The notes under the pieces are model-generated. The model was given only the letters and a program-made list of their open reading frames with translations. It made no database searches and was not told the origin of the DNA. Both the position numbers and the translations under genes were made by a program. From assembly GCA_035610365.1 (NCBI GenBank), contig CM069433.1, positions 194,068,760 through 194,132,759 of the forward strand: DNA of 64,000 nucleotides. Direction: 5' to 3'. This DNA is from Aquatica leii. Taxonomy: Eukaryota; Arthropoda; Insecta; Coleoptera; Lampyridae. This document shows positions 46,860 through 56,569 of the stretch, piece after piece (the stretch's first letter is position 1; every line of letters begins with the position of its first letter).

Positions 46860-49707
46860 ATAATATCCCAGTTCTTGTTATTGTACATCCTATATTTTAT
46901 AAACTCTTGTGTGCTCAGTTTCCGGTCCATTTCCGTTTTTATCGGGCCCCTTTCCGTTATCCATCCATTACTGTTAGTAATTGTGTGCTCAGGAGTATCC
47001 TGGAGTCCATAGTATACGCATTTGTCATTGTTTTTTTTTCTATCTTGTGTGTATATGTCTTGAATGAGCTGTGGCCCGCAGGAATTGTGTTATAAAGTAA
47101 TCTAGCTTTTTGTGTCTGCATTTTAGTCATATATCTACTTTTGGTAATAGTTTTTTTTATCCATTGTGGATTCATAGTACACCTATCCCTCGATTTACAC
47201 GGTATATACGTTCCTGAGAAAAACGTGTAAATCGAAAATTAAAAATTTTCAAGTCAAAACCGTGTAAATCGAAAAGCTTGCAGAAAATGCATAATTTTGC
47301 TATTTAACAGTTGTGACTTTTTTCAATATTTTTAGGTGTACACAGAAATAAAAATAAAATGCATTGACAGGTTAATATATGTAATATATTACGGAAACAC
47401 TGGTTTTTATTTGAGATGTGTACGCAGCGCACGTGTTCAATCACAGTAGCGTTTAGTAGAGTGCGATAAAAACAAAAAAAAACTTATTTGGAAAACCGTG
47501 TAAAAGCGAAAACGTGTAAAACAAGTACCGTGTAAATCGAGGGATAGGGTACTTGCATCCCATTTTTCTTGCCATAATCTGATGCTTACTTTTCTTTCTT
47601 CCGGTGCAAGGGGTTTTCCATCCGTTTGTTGTAGCCGCTTATTGTATATATTTCCTCTCTCTTTAATAAGTAAATCGATGGGTAATAATCCTATGATAAC
47701 CTGAAGAGCTTCGGCAGATACCGTTCTATAAGCGCTAGCAATTCCAAGAAGCATGTTTCTTTGTACCCTTGTCAACATATTATTATATTTGTTTATATTC
47801 ATTGCTTTTTAAAGATTGTGGCACCGTATGTCATCGTTGATTGTACTTCTCCATAGATTAAACTTCTTCTTGTGCTGCTAACACCGCTGATAGTTAGCAG
47901 TAGTTTGCATAGAGCTGACATCCTTTTTTGCGCGCGGACAGCCGTGTTTTTGATATGTTCACTCCAAGTCAGTTTTTCGTCTATCCAAACTCCTACTTTA
48001 CTTTTTTGGAGAGCGTTATCTTAGTTCCGTCTATCTTAAAAGTTATACCTTCTCTTTTCCAGGGGCCACGAATCAGTATAACCTCGGTTTTTTGTGTTGC
48101 TATACTCAACTCGGTTTCTTCCAACCACTGCTTGATTATGTTCAGATTCAGAGCTCTATTACCCTTGTGCATAAGTTTCTCTGATTTGTTTGCTTTTACT
48201 ACCAGAGCCAGGTCGTCCGCATATGCAATTATTTCACAGCCCGTTGATATTTTATGTGTATAATACGTTCCACAATGTCGGACTCAAGACCGAGCTTTGT
48301 GGTACACCTTGCGACATGTTAAATGTATTTCTGCCTAGAATCAGTTCACTATTGCTTATACCAATTTGCTGTTTTTTGAGATTATTTTGCTTCACGTTGC
48401 TGTCTTGAGATCTATATGAATTATGGCTGTGCCCATTTGGGGAAACTGGTTTCTGCATAATTAATAACTTTTTTATTACGTCTATTGTAGACCTTTTCTT
48501 ACGGAATTCGTATTGTCTATTAGATAAAGCACTTTTTTCCTGGATTTCTTTTTCTAGTTTTTTTTTCATTATGTGTTTATAAGTTTCCCTATAACATCTA
48601 TGAGGCATATCGCTCTATACTCTATTTTTCGTTTTCCATCGACCAGCTTTTTTGGCATCAGACAAGCTTTTGCTCTCTTCCAGGTTTTTGGAAATGTTTC
48701 TGTTTCTAATTCAGTGGTAATTGCCCTTAGAATATCGTTTGGAATTCTGTCTACAGCTTCTTGTATTGCAATTGTCAGATCCGGGACCTTTCCTATCTTT
48801 ATCTTAAAGCTTGCGGTTAGAAACTCATCTAAGCTGAAGGGTTCTTTTTCTGTAGTTACTTGTTTTTTGGTCATTTTAACATGTTTTACGAGGAATAGTT
48901 TCTGTATCATTTTTTTTCTTTTCTGCCTCATGCAAGTTGTACTGCAACACGTTTTCTTCTAATAGTTTGGTGACAATTTGATACCCTTGCCCCCAAACAT
49001 CTTCTTCCATATATTGACTCTTCGCATTGCTGTTTCTTTTTCGTGTTAACTTTCTTCTGATATTATTACATGATTTTAGTTTTAATTCATCCTTGTCGTT
49101 TCACCATTTTGGTTTTTGGAAGTTGTATTTTCTAGACCGAGTGTTTTTTGCGTTGATATAGTTTTTTTGTTAAAGAAGTGTTTGCTTAAATTTTACTTTG
49201 TCTAGTGAGAAGCTATATTTAAAGTAATTTTTTATTATAGTGTTATTAGTTCCAAACTGTATTTTAAAAGTGATTCCTTTGTGTAGGCTTAGGGTTTCGT
49301 GGTGTTGCTAACGTAACATCTATGTAGGATATGCTGTTTCTCCTGACGAAGGTAGGCGTATTGCCTCCTTGGCTCCTTTCGTGACTTCCTCCATGATATT
49401 GTTGATATATTGTATAAAGTGCTTTAATGGTACATTTGGAGAGATGTAACAATTGTATGTCAAAATTTTAGTAAACCCTTGTTCTGCTCTATGTGTGGTA
49501 GCTTCAACATCCTTGTTATGGCATCGCATAGTTACATCGCTTCTTTGATCTTGTATTAAGCCAAGATTTTTTTATAATTTTTTTATTTACTTCTTGTTAG
49601 AAACTTATGTCTATATTATATTTTAGTGCGTTCGCTAATGCAACATCATGCGCCGCCCATGTCGTACCTAAATTTATCTGCAAGATTTTTATTGTTTTAT
49701 TGGCCAT
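46860..49707 (-). pseudogene. LINE ORF2 (endonuclease and reverse transcriptase), broken
   Basis: Begins MANKTIKILQINLGTTWAAH at 49707, the APE-type endonuclease N-terminus, with SYIDVTLATP near 49310. The RT starts with FSLDEFLTASFKIKIGKVPD and FPKTWKRAKACLMPKK (48931-48569), then ALSNRQYEFRKKRSTIDVI and QGVPQSSVLSPTLWN (48608-48252). The catalytic box AYADDLALVVK has YADD intact at 48212-48223. Downstream are LTWSEHIKNTAVRAQKRM and MLTRVQRNMLLGIASAYRTV (to 47560), and after the MITE KKTITKSRYMTKMQTQKARL. Motifs fit the R1 clade; R1 proper targets 28S rDNA, which is not the context here. Confidence 0.8.
47180..47549. mobile_element. 370-bp MITE with TA target duplication
   Basis: The left end CACCTATCCCTCGATTTACA and the right end (inverse: CCCTATCCCTCGATTTACAC) are inverted repeats of about 25 bp. 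Further CGTGTAAATCGAAAA / CGTGTAAAAGCGAAAA repeats lie inside. TA lies at 47178-47179 and 47550-47551. TIR style and TA duplication suggest the pogo/Tigger group. It interrupts LINE ORF2 between EKWDAS and KKTITKSRY, and has no coding capacity. Confidence 0.82.
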
Positions 49708-49715
49708 GTCTTATA

Positions 49716-51273
49716 CAGGGTGTCCCAGGAGGTACTGTGCATACTGAAATGGTATGTTCCTTAGGTCAATTTAAGTAGAAAACGTCCTATAAACATAGAT
49801 CCAATTTGCCATAGTTACACAGATACAAGCGTTCAAAATTTATAACTGACACATTTTTTGAAAATTAATTATTCTTAGTCAACTGGGAAACAAAATCCGA
49901 ACAACATGTCATTTATTGCTTTCTTTTCTACTAATGTCACAGTCGATTTTATTAAATGAAGTGTAATTTAAATGCAAAATGCAAAATGCCTTCTCATTTT
50001 TCTTACGAAGAGTATGCTGATATCATTTACTTTTATGGATTTTGTGATGGAAATGCGAGATCTGCCGTTAGGGAATATGAACGAAGATTTTCCAACAGGA
50101 GGGTGCCAAATCACCAAACCTTTTCTTCTGTGTTTCAACATGTACGGACTCATGGTTCATTTCCATCAGTTTCAACAAGATCTGACCGTCCTGTGCAGTT
50201 AAATGTGAATGAGCAGGAAAACATTCTACAGATGGTTGATCGGAGTCCAGGGTTGAGTACTAGAAGAATTTCTTCTCGAACGGGGCTCCCCCGGATGTCA
50301 GTATGGCGAACATTACATGATGGGCTTTTGTATCCCTATCATATACAACAGGTTCAGCATCTGGAACCTGGAGATTTTGCTGCCCGGTTGAATTTCTGCC
50401 ACTGGCTACAGGTAAATCCACAATTAGTTCCATTCATTTTATTTAGCGACGAGGCGCAATTTACTAGAGATGGAGTGAACAATACACGTAATTCTCATTT
50501 GTGGTCATATCAAAATCCATATGGCACAACAGAAACTAACTTTCAGCGTAGATTTTCTGTTAACGTATGGTGTGGCATGATTGACGATCAACTTATTGGA
50601 CCTTTTTTCTTTGAGGAACGTCTGACAGGAGAAGCATATGCTAGCTTTTTGCGGAATGAATTGCTACCGCTTTTGGAAGAAATACCTTTACTAACAAGAC
50701 TTTAAGACAACAAATGTTTCTGCAACATGATGGAGCTCCTCCACATTTTAGTCGGCATGTGACCGAATATCTAAATGTTGCTTACTCTAATAGGTGGATT
50801 GGGCGTGGAGGCCCGCATGCGTAGCCACCGAGATCGCCTGATCTCACACCTTTGGACTTCTATCTGAGGGGTCATCTGAAAAGTTTAGTATACGAGGTAA
50901 AAGTTAATACCAGAGCTGAACTAATACAGCGTATCCTGGATGTGTGTCAACAAACACGGAACAACCAGCAGGTGTTGCGAGCGGCTACTCGGTCCATTTT
51001 AGATTGCAGCCGTCGTATTAATGCCGAAGGAGGTTATTTTGAGCATTTGATGTGATTTTTTTTGTTTGTTTTTTTTTAATGTTTATGTTGTAGTTCGATT
51101 TTCTGTTTTTAATAATAATGATTTTTAAAAAATGTGTGAGCATTTATAAATTTTGAACGCTTGTATCTGTGTAACTATGGCGAATTGGACCTATGTTTAT
51201 AGGACGTTTTCTACTTAAATTGACCTAAGGAACATACTATTTTAGTATGTACAGTACCTCGTGAGACACCCTG
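49716..51273 (+). mobile_element. mariner-type element, DD41D spacing, nearly intact
   Basis: Inverted ends of about 140 bp: CAGGGTGTCCCAGGAGGTAC at 49716 and the inverse of CAGGGTGTCTCACGAGGTAC ending at 51273. TA (possibly TATA) flanks both sides. It carries one transposase gene damaged by one frameshift and one stop, so it is relatively young. It sits between the ORF1 end and ORF2 start of the R1-like LINE. Confidence 0.9.
49986..51055 (+). pseudogene. mariner-type transposase with DUF4817-like N-terminus
   Basis: The likely start is MPSHFSYEEYADIIYFYGFC at 49986; an in-frame upstream ATG at 49956 is less typical. An HTH region (DUF4817-like) covers roughly the first 60 residues, then NEQENILQMVDRSPGLSTRR. 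The first catalytic Asp is in LFSDEAQF; the frame breaks near 50700 by one base. The second Asp is in LQHDGAPPHFSRHV, then one stop (TAG at 50822) replaces a residue before PPRSPDLTPLDFYLRG, which holds the third. Counting that stop as a residue, 41 residues separate Asp 2 and Asp 3. The end is RRINAEGGYFEHLM at 51055. Cut-and-paste at TA would be its function; two lesions inactivate it. Confidence 0.85.
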
Positions 51274-51299
51274 TATATTACTTTACAATTTAGTAAGTT

Positions 51300-52290
51300 A
51301 CTTTAAGCTAAGAACTAAAAGCCTAACCCTATCCTACTGTTTATCAAGCCTGACACCAGTTTGGCGTTTTTCTGTTTTTTCTATTATCTCTTCGTCCTTA
51401 ATTTTTCTATAAAGTGGGCATGTAGTAGTCTCAGCATAGTGCCCCTTGTCTTTACAAAGGTTTTATTCATTATTTGTGCAGTATTTGCACTTATGACATA
51501 TATCATTTGTATCACTATACGGAACCCTCCCTGGCTTCATGGCCTATTCTTCGACATTTATTACATCTTCTTGGTGTCCAGAGCTCTTTCACCGTCCATT
51601 TGTTCCACCCTTTGCCAATTCTTTGGCCTCCCAGTTTTTTTAGTTATGTGTTCCCCTGTAGTAACCATTGCGTATCTAAATCCTTTTTTTTTGCGTTGGC
51701 CCTTATTTTTAATTCATAGGATTCGTGTCGTGCATTTCCTTTTCTGATACTGTTTTGTCGATGTCTATGATCATGATTGTTTTCATTCTTATCCTAGTAT
51801 CGATTTCGGCTACATCCTTTATTTTTTGTGTCAGACTGTCCTTAAAGGTTTCTCTTACCTTTTCATCTTTACCTCTGATTCTTATAAGTATATGGTCATA
51901 TTTGTTTTTTGTGGCTTCATCAATTTTTATGTTCTCCGTTTCAACATTACATTTCATGTTTTTAATAATTTCCGCGTGAGTGTTTCGTTGTTTTGGTTTT
52001 ACTATAGTTGTTTCGTCGTTTCTTTCCTTAAGTTTCTATTTCCCTCCGGCTTTTTTTCATATTGTCCTGTGTTATGTACACGTCAGTTTATATGCCTATT
52101 TTTTTGTGTATGTGTTCTACAATTTTTTATCTTGGTTTCGTCTTTATCTGTAGTGACGTATGTCCACTTTGGTTGTCTCTTTTCTACGAGTTTGTCCGTT
52201 ATTTTTTGTATTTGCTCGACTACTGTATGCATGTGTGTGTGTGTCTTCCTTATCCAACATAGTCGCATAAATATGTGTTTCCTGTTTCTC
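51300..52290 (-). pseudogene. LINE ORF1, gag-like with zinc-knuckle remnants
   Basis: Fragments in several frames: TVVEQIQKITDKLVEKRQPK near 52200, then YDHILIRIRGKDEKVRETFK and DVAEIDTRIRMKTIMIID (51957-51709). A CCHC-type region follows near 51430-51570 (RRCNKCRRIGHEARE and CKDKGHYAETTTCPLYRK). This is the usual nucleic-acid-binding ORF1 of R1-type LINEs. Long + strand open frames over this region (such as 51826-52404) are hydrophobic shadows. Confidence 0.68.
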
Positions 52291-52329
52291 GTTTACTCCT
52301 TTTTGAACCTAACCCAATCGCGTTTAACC

Positions 52330-54172
52330 AACCGCCACGACAATTTTTTTTATGTACAAAGACTATTTCTTAAGTCATTTTTACAAAGCTTTTATAGAGT
52401 TTAGAATCTGACTTGGTTTACACCTAACTCTTTAGAGGTTCTTAGCTAGATTTCGGTTGCTTGTTTCCTACGCCCTGATAAAGCTCTTTACGGAAGTAGG
52501 CAAAACGTTGGCAACTTTGGTTACAAGAATAGCACAGTTCAAACCCTAAAGTCGTTTTTATCTTAGTATCTACTATGGTCGTGGAACCCTTCGCTACTTA
52601 TGTGTATATCTAACATAATATAGAAGAATCGATTATCTCGACTAAAAAACGATATCAGAATCATCACGAATGCGTTTTAAAACAAACTCATCTAAGTTTT
52701 GTTTAAGTTTAAATGATTTAAGAATTTTGCTAATGTAAATCAACAGTACAGACAGTTTCTTTTTGAAAGTTTAGAGTTTTAGACCATCTCAAGTTAGAGA
52801 AATTCAAATTGTGGAACAACCAGTAGCAGTCAAGTTTTTGTAAATTAGTATTTTTATCTTTCGTTTACTTCCGACTATTTTATTTATCTCATAAAAATTG
52901 CTGTAGTACTAACATTTAGCTTTTTTGCATCTTTTGCAACTACTATCGCCTTTGTGAGATTTAAGTGTTGCATTTTTAAATGAAACGAGCTTTAGGTTAA
53001 ACTGAGCGTAATACATCACAACTAATAAATTATTTCTGAAATTTTAGAAACGTTTTTTATTTTCGATCATTTAAACGATAATCACGTAGATCATATTTTA
53101 TTCAGTCTTTCTGAGAGGAGTATGTCTTTTCAGCAAAAGTGCTTATTACTCCTAAAAAATTGTCTTGCTGCTTTGCAAATTTATGGCGCAATTAACAATC
53201 GTTTATACCGTTAAAACAGATAATTACATTTATAATTCGCTTAAATTTGTAGATTTATTTTGACAAGAACAGAACTTATAGTTTTATACATATTTTTTTT
53301 ATTTGTTTTATACTTGAAACTACTTTTTTTGCAAAATCAAAATAAACATTACCCAAGATAATTTAACTGGGTCTTAATGGATAGTTAATGCTTATAGATT
53401 ATCGATTGCTTGTATTGTATAACAGCACATCGTATATTCAACAGAAACATAATTAATTCATAATTTCATCTGTATTTGAAACTCATTTGCTTTTTTATAG
53501 TTACCAATATTCGTAAATAATTAAGTTTGTTTTTCACACAGTTAAGAACTCTCTGAGTGTAATTCTACTTTATGGATAAATTAAGCAAATATGTTAATAG
53601 AAAATCAATACTTTATTGAAATAAGACACGTGCTTTTAATACAGTTCTAAACTTACAATGTACATTGGTTTATGTTTTTAGTTTACCTTTCAGTACTTCT
53701 ATTTATTATTTTGCACGTTTCATGTTTTTAGTAGAATAACAAATCAATTTTATCTTATTTGCATGTCTACCACTTAATTATATATAACGAAGTTTGTAAA
53801 AAAATGCTAGTACACGTATTGCACTAGATTGTTTTTTTTAAACTTTATTTTAAATTAGAAAACCTTTTTAGGTAAACAATTTTTGTTTTCGAACTCTATA
53901 TTATAAACTTTGTTCACTAAGGTTTTTGTTGTTTAATGCGAAAATGGTTACAATGTGAAGTTTTTAATTTGATTGATTTTGTTGTTTTTCTAAATGTGTC
54001 TAGGCGCAAAGTGTAATAATTTATCGATATTAGTACGAAAGACGTTTTTTCCATAGATCTTTTGAAGTCTCTTGTTTTTATGGCAGTATCGTCACATTTA
54101 CATTTTATGGTTTTCCAAGAAAATGATTGTATTTAAAGCGATGTTTAGTGTTTTGTTATCAACCTTTTCCTT
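52330..54172. other. AT-rich intronic sequence
   Basis: No open frame of interest, no repeat termini and no splice-bounded coding block recognised over 1.8 kb. Confidence 0.5.
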
Positions 54173-55135
54173 TAGTGGGTCCTGCTGGTAACAACCCCAT
54201 CACCACAAAAAAATAGGCTCTACCAAACATAAGGTGGATATCAACGCTATCAATAATGTAATTCTTAAAACTTGCAAAGATTGTAAGCTTACATTCATCG
54301 ACGTGTATTTGCCAAACTCTGGTCTTGAATAAATAAATAAAGTTGAAGGCGGTAGTCAAATTCACACTGAAGTTGTAAAAAGTACGCAGTTTTGTTACAA
54401 GAGAATATTTCAAAATTACCAATGGTTGATGAGGGCAAAAGCCTTCTGTTTCCACCTGTATTATCCGTCTAAACTACCTTTTGCAGGATATGATGCAGAT
54501 GATGATGTAGCGCTTTTGTTAAACTATTTTGCTGTAAAACGTTAAATTTTAGCCAAAGGAATGATGGTATTATTACTTGCACGCAGACCTATGGACCTTC
54601 TATGAGCCTAATTCACTTGGCTAAAAGCGTAATGGTAAACAACGGATAATTAAGTGAAAATGAAAGTACTTAGTTCAAAGATTTTGAACAATTAAAGATT
54701 ACGTGCTGCAATAGAAAGTCCAATAGAATCGATCAAGGTATTTGATGAACCACCCTCCACGACAATATTGAAATAATCAACCAGTGGTGTCGGCGTACCA
54801 GTGACGTGACAAAAACTTAATTAACATTCGACTTTTTAGAAAACTAATAATTAACGACAAGTAACACGTAATATAATTATCAGAGAAAAGTAAGGCAAAG
54901 AACATGCCAATATATATGGTAATAATCGATTTACAATAATCGTACTGTATCACGATAAGAACTTTAAGAAAAACCATGACAATAATCGGCATAGCGCAAA
55001 AACTGATGAACGTAGTAAAAATGTGTACATAAACGAGACAGTGACTTGAAACAACACAAGGATTGCTGCAAGAATATTTCATAGTATCCACATTACTTAA
55101 GCATATTTACACGCGTCAGGTATCTAGAAAAAAAA
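54173..55135 (+). repeat. left-arm copy of foldback-like family with terminus
   Basis: Starts TAGTGGGTCCTGCTGGTAAC at 54173, matching the terminus at 26707. It follows the same internal order as 15190-16100: TTTGCCAAACTCTGGTCT, GTTGAAGGCGG, TTACAAGAGAATATTTC, a CTTCTGTTTCCACCTGT block, then GGCTAAAAGCGTAATGGTA. It stops near 55135 where a LINE fragment begins, so the right arm is absent. Confidence 0.62.
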
Positions 55136-55136
55136 T

Positions 55137-55428
55137 GCCAAGGGATGGGGATACCGGTTACATACGACTATTTTTATACACTGAGTTTTGCAAACGATTA
55201 AGTGGTAATAGCACAACATGAAGAAGATACGAGTTGCATGGTACAAAAGTTTAAAGAAGAATACACTAAACATGGACTACAAATTAACTTTGGGGAAACA
55301 AAATACCAAGAAACAGCGGAAGGAATATATAAAATCTAGAAATAGAAGCCGAAGAAGCTAGAACGTGTATAAAGCAAATTAATTTAATTGTATGGGATAG
55401 ATATATAAAGACGCCAAAGAACGAATAT
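55137..55428 (+). pseudogene. LINE reverse transcriptase fragment
   Basis: Translation gives GDGDTGYIRLFLYTLSFAND, then VVIAQHEEDTSCMVQKFKEE and YTKHGLQINFGETKYQ. This is the RT region around the FADD box, with FAND in place of FADD. It resembles RTE-type elements. The sequence is cut at the TA where a decayed mariner starts. Confidence 0.65.
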
Positions 55429-55429
55429 A

Positions 55430-56568
55430 CCGGGTGGTCCGATAAGGGTACGGGGCGGCTAAGTGATACGGTACCCTCTTGCTTTGTAATATTTATTCGT
55501 ATCTGTCAAAATAATGGAGAGGTCAATGCATTTTTCAATATTTGCATTTTATTTTTTCCTGAACTATTGAACTTATTTGAATATTTTTGATCCCGTTTGA
55601 AATTTTTTGTTGAACCTTTAATTTAAAATAATTAAACTAAAAGGCGTTATCGGCAGCGATTACTCATTTATAATTTTTGAAAAAAAAATGAAAAAGAAGG
55701 ATAGTATTTCTGTGAAAAACTTTTACCCATCATAAAATTTGTTAAACTTTAGTAAAAACCGCATCACGATATCCCCTTCCGTTCTCGATGTATATGAGAA
55801 AATGTTAAAAATCTCAAAGGGATCAAGTTACCTTGGCGAAAAAAACAAATTACTGCAATGGTTCAAAACCCATTTTGAAACGTGCTTAAAAACCAACGTA
55901 TCAACAAAGCATCAGTAATAACACCAAAAAAACACAGAACATTTACTCAAAGTTTAGCCACAAATAGCTCATAAATGTTCAAAATGTCTTCCATCGTTCT
56001 CGATGCATTTATTTACTCTAATTTTGAAAGAAAAAACCATGGTTTCAATTTCAGTCCTAGACAAGATTCTAATGGTTTTTCGTATTCTTTCCATCATATT
56101 TTCCCTGGTTGTTTGTTTCTAGACTTTCTCGTCCAATAACCCGATGGGAATCTGTTCGTCTAAATGCTGACGCTTGTTACGGCTAGAATGTGCCGGACGA
56201 CCATCATGCTGAAGACACATGTTACTTCTTCTTTCTAAGGAGGATGCTCTCAAATTATGTTTTTAAAAGCATGGTTCATCGACCAACTTTCCAAGATACA
56301 ATGAACTTTATGTTTCTTCATAGCAGTTAAGCTCTCTAACGGTGGATTTACGAACTTCAAAATAATTTCAGCCATTTTTTTACGGCGGAAAAACGCCGAT
56401 AAATAAAAAAGTAACTGATAGAGTACAATGGAAAAAAACGAGGAAAATTAATCGTGGCGTGGACAGCAATAGAGAGGAAGCTTGAGCGAAAAAAATTGTA
56501 CAAATTATATAAATTTCTTTGCTTTTTAACCTACACAGTAAGTTAGACAATAATTCTTTGGGACACCA
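55430..56568 (-). mobile_element. decayed mariner-type element with transposase remnant
   Basis: TA lies at 55428-55429 and 56569-56570. The ends (CGGGTGGTCCGATAAG on the left, TGGTGTCCCAAAGAATT read inward from the right) are weakly similar. The - strand encodes CLQHDGRPAHSSRNKRQHLD (about 56235-56170), then LDEQIPIGLL, a TIRILSRTEIE block and GRHFEHL near 55975. QHDG-x-PAH...FEHL is the same layout as the transposase at 49986-51055, but most of it, including the first and third Asp regions, is too decayed to read. Confidence 0.6.
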
Positions 56569-56569
56569 T

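Larger units (their letters stand above)
46840..52290 (-). mobile_element. R1-like LINE with two nested insertions
   Basis: On the - strand it runs ORF1 with CCHC-type sequence (about 52290-51300), an inserted mariner (51273-49716), ORF2 endonuclease start (49707), RT (about 48930-48190) and C-terminal region, with an inserted 370-bp MITE (47549-47180). Removing the two insertions restores one colinear element of about 3.5 kb. Neither end is sharply defined. The coding regions are broken by stops and frameshifts. Confidence 0.78.

Noticed and set aside
51826-52404. 192-codon hydrophobic Phe/Cys-rich open frame that could pass for a membrane protein
   Set aside because: It is the pyrimidine-rich complement of LINE ORF1 on the - strand. 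Similar shadows occur at 16564-16854, 43278-42861, 47928-48263 and 48573-48962.
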